Assembly (NCBI RefSeq): GCF_007992715.1
Contig: NZ_BKAU01000001.1
Coordinates: 2,356,001-2,420,000 of the forward strand
Origin: Chitinophaga cymbidii
Lineage (GTDB): Bacteria > Bacteroidota > Bacteroidia > Chitinophagales > Chitinophagaceae
Length of the DNA stretch: 64,000 bases
Direction of reading: 5' to 3'
Positions within the stretch are counted from its first letter, which is position 1, and each line of letters starts with the position of its first letter. The notes under the pieces are model-generated. The model was not told where the DNA came from. It made no database searches and saw only the letters and a program-made list of their open reading frames with translations. Below, piece after piece: positions 26,809 through 34,637 of the stretch. The position numbers and the translations under genes were made by a program.

Positions 26809-27630
26809 TTACTTTTGGTTGTATCTCTTATCAAGAAAGTCTTTCATCCAAAGGTTCACGCGCCATTGCTCTTCCTGCGGCGTGCCGCTGCGGTTACCGA
26901 AAACCATGTAAGGCGGTGGCCCGAACTCCGGTGTGATCGTGCATTCACTGGCTCCGTTGGCCCGTTGTTGCGCCACCCATTTATCCCAAATGGAAAGATG
27001 CGCCTGCAGTGCTCCGGCGTATTCCGGGGCTGCGGGGTCCCATACCTGCGGGCCTTCTGTGTGGCCTACTCTTGCATGTACGTGGCGGGCCTGCCGGATC
27101 GCTTTTTCCACGGTATCCTGCTGATCTTCCAGGTAACTTTCAGATACGCAGAACCAGTGTGAAACATCCAGCGTTAGCGGGAGGTCGGGAAATTGCTGCA
27201 GGATGGGCGCTACCGCATGCGCGGCATACGACCATTTGTTGCGGTGCGTTTCCTGGTAAACAGGTACCTGCATCTGCTGGCTCACTTCTTTGCAGGTTTC
27301 AATGCAGGATGTGATCTGCGCGGTGGAATAGTATTCCCTGCCGGTCTGCGCCGTTACAAACAAAGGCCGGTAGCGGCAGAGGTCCGTGAGCTGTTCTTTT
27401 AATGCGCTGATATATCCTTCAAAGTTTCCGGGCGCATTCACCACGGCCATTACGATGGAAAATTCCAGGCCATATTGCTGCAGGAGCGGTGGCACAGTGG
27501 CGGGCGGGGTGCTTTCGCCGTTAGGGAACCATTCTACGCCGGCGTAACCGGCGGCTTTTACATTTTCGAGGAAGCGGGCCCAGGGAATTTGCTCGCTGCC
27601 CCAACGTGGACAAAAGAATTTTACTTGCAT
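26809..27630 (-). CDS. Sugar phosphate isomerase/epimerase, xylose-isomerase-like TIM barrel
   Basis: 273 residues without a signal peptide. Beta-strand/helix repeats of a TIM barrel are visible: an AGYAGVEWFPNG first strand, VYQETHRNKWSY, LTLDVSHWFCVSE and HARVGHTEGPQV carry the Glu/Asp/His ligands expected of the AP endonuclease 2/xylose isomerase-like family. It probably isomerises or epimerises a sugar released by the locus, in the cytoplasm. It is placed 13 bases after the SusD-like gene. The substrate is inferred from context only. Confidence 0.8.
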   Translation of the reverse strand: MQVKFFCPRWGSEQIPWARFLENVKAAGYAGVEWFPNGESTPPATVPPLLQQYGLEFSIVMAVVNAPGNFEGYISALKEQLTDLCRYRPLFVTAQTGREYYSTAQITSCIETCKEVSQQMQVPVYQETHRNKWSYAAHAVAPILQQFPDLPLTLDVSHWFCVSESYLEDQQDTVEKAIRQARHVHARVGHTEGPQVWDPAAPEYAGALQAHLSIWDKWVAQQRANGASECTITPEFGPPPYMVFGNRSGTPQEEQWRVNLWMKDFLDKRYNQK

Positions 27631-27643
27631 GTATTCATTTTGA

Positions 27644-29227
27644 TCAATAACCTTTATTCTGTACGAGCAGCTTGTTGTATTGCATTTCCCGGAAGGGGAT
27701 GGCGTACACCAGCCGTTCGGTAGTTACTTTATAAGACGATGGCAGCAGATAGCCGTAGTGCAATTTCATATAATTCCCGTAGGCCGTCATCACGGGAATG
27801 GCGCGTTCGGTGCGTACGAGATCCAGCCAGCGGTGATTCTCGAAAGCCAGTTCTATCCTTCTTTCATGCGCGATGATCTCCCGGAGCTGTGCCTGGTCTG
27901 TAGTGGTGATGTCGCCCAGATCGGCTCTGTCCCTTACGCGGTTCAGGTGCGGCAGCGCTTCCCCGGAGCTGCCGGTTTCATTGAGGCATTCCGCCAGCAT
28001 CAGCAGCACATCCGCATACCTGAATACCGGCCAGTTGTCGCCCGTATTGTTCACGGTGGTGTAAGGCGGATGCAGGTATTTTCTGATGAAGCGCTTGGCC
28101 ACTTTGCCCGCGGGCGGGCCGGGGTAATTTACGACACTGACGATTTTTTCGGGAATAAAATCCGCGTCGGCGTCCAGGTGCCCTTCTATGATGCCGATGC
28201 TGGCATCCAGGCGTTTGTCGTTCGGCTCGTAGGCGGCGAGGATATCGTCGGAAGGCACGTTCCATCCGCCGTCGCTGTTGTTGTAGGAAATACCGAGGAT
28301 ATTTTTGGTGTCCGGCGTAACGGGAATAAAGCGGTAGATGAGATTGCCCTGCAGTCCTTCCGTGCCTTCCTTGTATTGTATCTCGAAAATGGATTCGCGG
28401 CTGTTCTCATTGGCGGGTGTAAAAACGGATGCGTATTCCGGAAGGAGGTCGTAGCCCATTTGCGTGACGCTTTGCAGCAGGGGAACGGCATCGGCAAAGC
28501 GCTTGCGCGTCATGTATACCAGCGCCAGTTCGGTAGCTACCATGCCTTTGGTGATGTGGCCGGACTGCGGAAATACGGAAGGCGGTTCCAGGAGGGCCAG
28601 GGCATCGGTGAAGTCGCTGATGATCTGCGCATACACCGTATCCACGCCGCTGCGGGGCAGGAATGATTCGGAAACGGCCTTCACTTCATGGAGGTGAAGG
28701 GGCACGCCGCCGTAGTGCCGCACGAGATCGAAATAATAATGCGCGCGCAAGGCTTTTGCTTCGCCCACGATCTTTTTCCGGTCTGCTTCATCCATCTCGA
28801 AAGTGATGGTTTCAATCCTGTCCAGGATCACATTGGCGCGTGACACGCCTACGTAGGCGGACCGGTAACGGTTTTCCACCACGCCGTTGGTGGCTTCGTC
28901 CATGAAATCCGCCAGTTGCTCATATCCAGCGCCGCCGCGGTCTTTCGCGTTGTAATCGTAATGCGTATTGTCCGATCGCATTTCATCCATAAAGAACGCG
29001 ATGTTGTTGATGCCCGAACCGGCTTCGTAGGTGCCGCGGGTGGGGTTGATCGCGCCTCTGAGCGGTACGTAAGCGCCGGTCAGTGCCTGCATGAAATCTT
29101 CGGTGGAGAGGAAGAAGTTTCCTTCGCTCAGCTGCCCTTCCGGGTATTCGTCCAGGAATTTGTCTTTACAGGCAGATAGCAGCAACACGGCTGCCAGCAA
29201 TATGTTTATCCATCTATTCTGTTTCAT
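27644..29227 (-). CDS. SusD/RagB-type glycan-binding lipoprotein
   Basis: Outer-membrane lipoprotein of about 527 residues; SusD caps the SusC barrel and binds oligosaccharides at the cell surface. The signal ends in LLLSAC, and the mature N-terminus CKDKFLDEYPEGQLSEGNFF is the classic SusD opening. TPR-like helices (AEIGEAKALRAHYYFDLVRHYGGVPL-type region) and the C-terminal LAECLNETG...HERRIELAFENHRWLDLVR motif are present. The frame opens earlier (29269) and would overlap susC; ATG at 29227 fits the signal peptide. It pairs with the SusC gene directly upstream. Confidence 0.93.
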   Translation of the reverse strand: MKQNRWINILLAAVLLLSACKDKFLDEYPEGQLSEGNFFLSTEDFMQALTGAYVPLRGAINPTRGTYEAGSGINNIAFFMDEMRSDNTHYDYNAKDRGGAGYEQLADFMDEATNGVVENRYRSAYVGVSRANVILDRIETITFEMDEADRKKIVGEAKALRAHYYFDLVRHYGGVPLHLHEVKAVSESFLPRSGVDTVYAQIISDFTDALALLEPPSVFPQSGHITKGMVATELALVYMTRKRFADAVPLLQSVTQMGYDLLPEYASVFTPANENSRESIFEIQYKEGTEGLQGNLIYRFIPVTPDTKNILGISYNNSDGGWNVPSDDILAAYEPNDKRLDASIGIIEGHLDADADFIPEKIVSVVNYPGPPAGKVAKRFIRKYLHPPYTTVNNTGDNWPVFRYADVLLMLAECLNETGSSGEALPHLNRVRDRADLGDITTTDQAQLREIIAHERRIELAFENHRWLDLVRTERAIPVMTAYGNYMKLHYGYLLPSSYKVTTERLVYAIPFREMQYNKLLVQNKGY

Positions 29228-29265
29228 CTGCTGAAATTTATGTTTATGGTAAGATGGGATCATTT

Positions 29266-32200
29266 TCAAAAGTTAATATTGGCGCCGATCATCACGGTCC
29301 TGGGAATGGGAAAGGAGCCGTTGTCAAGTCCCGCTGATATTTGTTGATCGCGCGTATCGTTCACTTCCGGGTTCTGGCCGGGATAGCGGGTGAATACGAA
29401 CGCCTGCTGCACGCTTGCGTAGAAGCGGGCGGATTGCAGGTACCTGAGGCGCTTCAGGTCAAGGGTGTATCCCAGCGTGATGTTCTTGACCGTGAGATAA
29501 TCCCCGTCGAAGACCCAGTTGCTGTTGGCGAGCCGGTACAGCTCGGTGGTGTTGGCCAGCGTTCTGGGTACTTTGCCGTTGCCGGGATTTTCTTCGGAGC
29601 GCCAGCGGTGGGCCATGTCTTTCGTTACGTTGAAGATACCGTCTATGTTCACCAGGTTCTGCAGATTGGTGTTCATGATCTGGTTGCCGGTTTGCCCCGC
29701 CACTACTACCGAGAAGTCGAAGTTCTTATAGCGGAGATCGTTGGCCATGCCGAATATCATGCGGGGATTGGGATTGCCGATGTAGTCCTTGTCGCCCGCC
29801 GTGATCACGCCGTCGCCGTTTACATCTTTCATGCGGGTGGAGCCAACGGCGGAGGATACATGTTTGGGCTGGCGGTTGTACTCATCTTCCGTCATGTAAA
29901 TGCCGTCGAATACATATCCCCAGAATTCCCCTATCCGGCGGCCGACAGCAGTGCGGTTGTAATCGTTATAGGTGCCGGTGCCGCCGAGGAAGCCGGGCGC
30001 CTGCAGGTCTACCACCTTGTTATCGTTGAAGGCGATGTTGAATGTGGTGTTCCATTCCAGTTCGCCGGTGAGGTTGCGCGTGTTCACCTGGAACTCGTGG
30101 CCCCACATGCGGAAGCTGCCCACGTTAAAGGCTACGCTCGGATAACCGGAGGCATATGGAACGTTCCACTGGTAGAGCAGGTCTTCCGTGGTCTTGCGGT
30201 AGTAGTCGTAGCTGAAAGTGATCCTGTCGTTCAGCAGGGTCATTTCCAGGCCGAGGTCCAGCTGCTTCGAGGTTTCCCAGGTGAGGTCGTCGTTGGCCAT
30301 TTGGGTGATGGACTGACCGGGTGCGAGGGTGGAACCGCTGAAGGTGTAGTTGGTGCCGCTCAACAATGCCGTTTGCGTGTAGTCGCCGATGTTATTGTTC
30401 CCGGTCAGACCGTAGCTGCCCCTGATTTTCAAATGCGACAGCGTGGATGATTTGGGGAAGAAGGGCTCCTCGCTCACGATCCATGCGGCGGAAGCGGAGG
30501 GGAAGTATCCCCACTTCCTGTTGTCGCCGAAGCGGGAGGAGCCGTCCTGGCGGATGTTGGCGGTCACGTAATATTTGTCTTTCCAGGCGTAGTTTACCCT
30601 GCCGTACCAGGATAACATGGACCATTGCGCGTTGTTGGTGGTGCCAGTGGTGGTGGCGGCGCCGGATATCCAGGGTATGCGGTCGTTCGCGAAGTTGGTG
30701 CCGGTGATGTACCGGTTGTTCTGTTCCCATTTCTGCGCGCTGTAGCCAGCCAGCACATCGAAGTTGTGCTGGCCGCCCAGCTTGAATTTATACGTCAGCA
30801 TATTTTCGCTCAGCCATGCTACCGTGTTGCTGGAAGCGGCGGATGCGGATGCCGGCTGAGGCGGCGGGGCGCCGAAGCGCCCGGTGGTGGAAGGAGAGAA
30901 GATATTGAGATCGGCGTCGATCAGGTCTGTGTTGAAGGTAGTTCTGAACGTAAGGCCGGGCAAGAGTTCCAGCTCACCGTAGAGATTTGCCAGCAGGCGA
31001 AGCGTTTTCTGTTGCTGGTTCAGTATCAGCAGCTGCTGGTAGAAGTTGGGCAGCTTGTACATGCCGTAGGAGCTGGCCGATGTGGGCAAAGATCCGTCCG
31101 GGTTAACGGCAGGGATCAGGGGCGAGCTGATCAGCGCCCCTGAAACCGCCTGCCGGTTGTTATCAAGCGTGGAACTCCGTGTATTATGATCGTTCTGGTA
31201 AGTAGGCGCGAGGTTCAGGCCGATCTTCAGCCTGTCGTTCGGCCGGAATTCGTTGTTGCTGCGCAAGGAGAAGCGCTGCATGCCGGTGTTGTACATCACG
31301 CCCTGCTGGTTGAAATAGGTGAGCGTGGTGCTGGAAAGTACTTTTTCCGTTCCGGTAGATACGTTGAGGGAGTAGTTGGACATCGGCGCTGTTCTCAGCA
31401 GGGCGTCGTACCAGTCGGTGCCTTCTCCGTATTGCGAAGGGTTGCGGTAATCTTCCGGTATTTCCGCGAGGCCGGAGGAAGGGTCTGTCCAGTTTTCGTA
31501 CCGGATCTTGTCCTCATAGAAACCGTTCATGAACTCCGCAAATTCGCGGGCGTTCATCATGTCCGGCCGGCCTCTTTGCGGCACCGTCTGCCAACCGTAA
31601 TAGGTGTTGAAAGACATGTTGGTGCGCCCGGCCCTGGCCTGTTTGGTGGTGATGATCACCACGCCGTTGGCCGCCCTTGAGCCGTATAACGCAGTGGCGG
31701 AGGCATCTTTCAGTATGCTGTAGCTTTCTATTTCATCCGGGTTGATGACGTTGATGTTGTCGCCGGTGAGGGGCTGACCATCGATCACGATCAATGGCTG
31801 GTTGCCGGAGCGGAGCGAAGAAGCGCCCCTGATGCGGAAGGTCATTCCCTGCCCCGGCCGGCCGGATACCTGGCTGACCTGCAGACCGGCCACGCGGCCC
31901 TGGAGCTTTTGTCCGAATTCCGCGGCGGGGATGTCCTGCACTTCTTTGGTGCTCACTTTTGTAACGGAGCCGGTGATGCTGCGCTGGCTTTGCGCGCCGT
32001 AGCTCACTACCACCACTGTTTCCAGGTCGCTGCCAACGGCCTGCAATTCCACGGAGATGTCTGTGCGGCCATTCACCGGTTCTTCTTTGGTGGCGTATCC
32101 AAGGAAGCTGAATACCAGCACGGCATTGTTGTCCGGCACATTAATGGAATATTTTCCATTGACATCAGTTGCGGTGCCACGGCCCGATACGCCCTTTACC

Positions 32201-32661
32201 TGCACGGTTACGCCGGGCAGCGCTTCCCCGGTGCCCTGGGTGACCACGCGGCCCTGCACCCGGACGTCCTGCCTGACGGGGTCGGATCCGCTCCGGGGCA
32301 GCAGCTGTTTGATAACGATCGTGTTCCCGGATATCACGTAGGTGAGCAGCTGATCTTTCATGCAGATGTCCAGCACCTGCTTTACGGGCATGTTGCGCAC
32401 ATCCAGGTCGATCTTTTTGGCCTGCTTTAACAGATGTGTATTGTAGAGGAACTGGTAGTTACCCTGCTTCCTGATTTCCTCGAATACTTTGGTGAGGGAA
32501 ACGTTTTTCCCCGAGAACGTGATGATCTGTGCTGAGACGTGTGCGCTCACCTGCAGGCAGGCAGCAGTGAGCAATACAACAAGCAATTTCATGACAAGGA
32601 ATATTTTGCATGACCTTCCGGCAACAGTAATTCCTCCTTTACATTTTGTACAGGAATCCAT
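29266..32661 (-). CDS. SusC/RagA TonB-dependent outer membrane transporter with STN domain
   Basis: About 1131 residues. In order: a signal segment, an STN domain (FEEIRKQGNYQFLYN ... DLDVRNMPVKQVLD), a carboxypeptidase-like plug extension (VTQGTGEALPGVTVQVKG), the TonB plug (VVVVSYGAQSQRSITGSV, IRGASSLRSGNQPLIVIDG) and a 22-strand barrel ending in aromatic NINF. The STN domain means that, with the FecR and ECF sigma genes upstream, it can signal substrate binding to transcription. Start choice is uncertain: 32661 or 32592 are both better than the far 32724. Confidence 0.92.
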   Translation of the reverse strand: MDSCTKCKGGITVAGRSCKIFLVMKLLVVLLTAACLQVSAHVSAQIITFSGKNVSLTKVFEEIRKQGNYQFLYNTHLLKQAKKIDLDVRNMPVKQVLDICMKDQLLTYVISGNTIVIKQLLPRSGSDPVRQDVRVQGRVVTQGTGEALPGVTVQVKGVSGRGTATDVNGKYSINVPDNNAVLVFSFLGYATKEEPVNGRTDISVELQAVGSDLETVVVVSYGAQSQRSITGSVTKVSTKEVQDIPAAEFGQKLQGRVAGLQVSQVSGRPGQGMTFRIRGASSLRSGNQPLIVIDGQPLTGDNINVINPDEIESYSILKDASATALYGSRAANGVVIITTKQARAGRTNMSFNTYYGWQTVPQRGRPDMMNAREFAEFMNGFYEDKIRYENWTDPSSGLAEIPEDYRNPSQYGEGTDWYDALLRTAPMSNYSLNVSTGTEKVLSSTTLTYFNQQGVMYNTGMQRFSLRSNNEFRPNDRLKIGLNLAPTYQNDHNTRSSTLDNNRQAVSGALISSPLIPAVNPDGSLPTSASSYGMYKLPNFYQQLLILNQQQKTLRLLANLYGELELLPGLTFRTTFNTDLIDADLNIFSPSTTGRFGAPPPQPASASAASSNTVAWLSENMLTYKFKLGGQHNFDVLAGYSAQKWEQNNRYITGTNFANDRIPWISGAATTTGTTNNAQWSMLSWYGRVNYAWKDKYYVTANIRQDGSSRFGDNRKWGYFPSASAAWIVSEEPFFPKSSTLSHLKIRGSYGLTGNNNIGDYTQTALLSGTNYTFSGSTLAPGQSITQMANDDLTWETSKQLDLGLEMTLLNDRITFSYDYYRKTTEDLLYQWNVPYASGYPSVAFNVGSFRMWGHEFQVNTRNLTGELEWNTTFNIAFNDNKVVDLQAPGFLGGTGTYNDYNRTAVGRRIGEFWGYVFDGIYMTEDEYNRQPKHVSSAVGSTRMKDVNGDGVITAGDKDYIGNPNPRMIFGMANDLRYKNFDFSVVVAGQTGNQIMNTNLQNLVNIDGIFNVTKDMAHRWRSEENPGNGKVPRTLANTTELYRLANSNWVFDGDYLTVKNITLGYTLDLKRLRYLQSARFYASVQQAFVFTRYPGQNPEVNDTRDQQISAGLDNGSFPIPRTVMIGANINF

Positions 32662-32797
32662 ACTTTTGTGATGTTTGGGTTTGTTAAAAAAATCGTTGAC
32701 AGATAATTTTGACAGGCTGCCCAAATGTTGCAGGGGCGGTGCAACGCTCCTGCTTTTTTGCAGCTTATTTTGGTTGTTTGTTTGCTGATCTATCCTG

Positions 32798-33955
32798 TTA
32801 TCTCCGCGCTGTGACCGTCACTTTCTTTCCTTCGATTTTAAAAGAGATGTCCTCCGTCAGTTCGAGCATTTTCAATACTTCGGATATATTCGAGTTACGG
32901 GAAATATAGCCCGAGTAATCTTTCATCGTCATATTGCCGGCATATACGGCGTCGATGTCATACCAGCGGGAGAGCTGCTTCATGATGTCCACGATGTTAT
33001 CGCCATTGAACCGGAAGTAGCCGTTCTTCCAGGCTACTACCTGGTCCAGCTCCGGATGGGCGATGGTGAATGCTTTTCCGCCGGACGCCCATTGGGCCTG
33101 TTCGCCGGGTTTCAGGGCTGCTTTTTCCGTTCCTTTCGTCAGCCGCACGGCTCCTTCCAGCAGAGTGGCCGCCATCTTCTTTTCATCCGTATATGCGTTC
33201 ACGTTAAAATGCGTGCCGAGCACTTCTATGGTCATATCATTGACGGATACTTTAAAGGGCTTGCGGGCGTCTTTTGCAATTTCGAAATATGCTTCGCCGG
33301 TCATCTCCACATTTCTTTCCTTACCGGTGAAGGCGGTGGGAAAACGCAGGGAGGAAGCGGCATTGAGCCATACCTTGCTGCCGTCGGGGAGCGTTACCTG
33401 GAACTGGCCGCCGCGCGGCGTGGAGAGCCTGTTATAGCTGATGGTCGCCGTGCCGTTGTTTGCCGCGGCATACAGCAGCTGGCCGTTGCGCTGGCTGACG
33501 GTGGTGCTTCCCTGTTGTATTACCTGGTTCCCTGCGCTGTCCAGCGTTACCACGGTGCCGTCCGCAAGGGTCAGTACGGCTTTATTGCCGCCGGGCGGCG
33601 CATCGTTTTTGAAAAGCCGCGAAGCGGTGACCACGGGAGGCTGCCTGTTGATAGCCCACCATCCTGCGCATAACGACAAAATTATCGCTGCCGCCGCGGC
33701 CGCGCGCCACCAGAGGGAACGGCGCTTTGCGGGGGGCTGTGCAGCCTGAATCTTCATCAGCAATCTTTCGCTTTGCGCATGGCTGAATACATTCGCCGAA
33801 GGCTCAAACCGTAGCCAGGCTTCTTCCATCAGGAGGTTGACAGCTTCCTCATTCTCCGGCTGGTCAAGCAGTTGCATCAGTTCGTCCAGCTCTTCCCTGC
33901 TGGCTGTTTTCTGGAAATACCGGAAGAATAAATAAGTCAGCCTCTCATTTGGCAT
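32798..33955 (-). CDS. FecR-family anti-sigma factor
   Basis: 385 residues spanning the inner membrane once (AAAAAIILSLCAGWW near residue 90). The cytoplasmic N-terminus is acidic and helical (binds the sigma factor). The periplasmic part has the FecR domain (GGQFQVTLPDGSKVWLNAASSLRFP, VEMTGEAYFEIAKD) and the C-terminal DUF4974 domain, with IVDIMKQLSRWYDIDA, which contacts the STN domain of SusC. It lies between the ECF sigma gene (gap 64) and susC (gap about 136), completing a cell-surface signalling cascade. Confidence 0.93.
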   Translation of the reverse strand: MPNERLTYLFFRYFQKTASREELDELMQLLDQPENEEAVNLLMEEAWLRFEPSANVFSHAQSERLLMKIQAAQPPAKRRSLWWRAAAAAAIILSLCAGWWAINRQPPVVTASRLFKNDAPPGGNKAVLTLADGTVVTLDSAGNQVIQQGSTTVSQRNGQLLYAAANNGTATISYNRLSTPRGGQFQVTLPDGSKVWLNAASSLRFPTAFTGKERNVEMTGEAYFEIAKDARKPFKVSVNDMTIEVLGTHFNVNAYTDEKKMAATLLEGAVRLTKGTEKAALKPGEQAQWASGGKAFTIAHPELDQVVAWKNGYFRFNGDNIVDIMKQLSRWYDIDAVYAGNMTMKDYSGYISRNSNISEVLKMLELTEDISFKIEGKKVTVTARR

Positions 33956-34019
33956 GCGGATAAGTTATATACTAAAGACACGCCGGGTTAAAAAAGGGGT
34001 AAGGGGGGTATAGAATTTT

Positions 34020-34574
34020 TTACAGCCATATGTTGATGTGCGCGCGTACGTATTGGGTGATGGAGCGGAGGGCGAGCTTCATATGTTTTTTGGCTGTTTC
34101 GATGGAGATGCCCATGCGGTCGGCGATTTCCTTGTGCTTCAGGTGCTGGTGCCGGCTGAGGAAGTAGACTTTTTGCTGTTGCGGAGGCAGCTGGGTGATA
34201 GCTACGTTTATCAGTTCCCGGTAGTCGTCATCCGCGGGCGCGGCGGTTTCCTGTCCGAACTGGCTGGCCCACTGCAGCTGGCGGACGCGGCTGTTGGCCG
34301 TTTGACGGAGGCAGTTGAAGGTATGGTTCCGGCAGAGGATAAATAAATAATGCACGAAGCTGTCCAGCTCCGGCAGCATTTCCCTTTTCATCCACAGCTT
34401 GATAAAAACATCCTGCACGATATCTTCCGTCATCTCCAGCGATTCCGTAAGCCGGTGCACATACTCCGCCAACGGCTGGTGGTATGCCCTGAACAGTTCG
34501 GCGAAGGCCCCGGGGGCTCCGAGCGCGACCTGTTTCAGCAATGCAGGCTCGTTATGTACAGCTTTTATGGACAA
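34020..34574 (-). CDS. ECF RNA polymerase sigma factor
   Basis: 184 residues. Sigma region 2 lies in FAELFRAYHQPLAEYVHRL and EDIVQDVFIKLW; region 4 in LPPQQQKVYFLSRHQHLKHKEIADRMGISIETAKKHM. This is the FecI-type group paired with FecR in Bacteroidota. It probably directs transcription of the downstream susC-susD-enzyme genes once released by FecR. It stands upstream of fecR and 63 bases after the GH106-like gene at 34638-37601. Confidence 0.93.
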   Translation of the reverse strand: MSIKAVHNEPALLKQVALGAPGAFAELFRAYHQPLAEYVHRLTESLEMTEDIVQDVFIKLWMKREMLPELDSFVHYLFILCRNHTFNCLRQTANSRVRQLQWASQFGQETAAPADDDYRELINVAITQLPPQQQKVYFLSRHQHLKHKEIADRMGISIETAKKHMKLALRSITQYVRAHINIWL

Positions 34575-34637
34575 TCTGTTATCGGGTAGGTTTTCGAGAA
34601 TAAATTTAATTCATTTTTCATCTGGCGATGCCTGTTT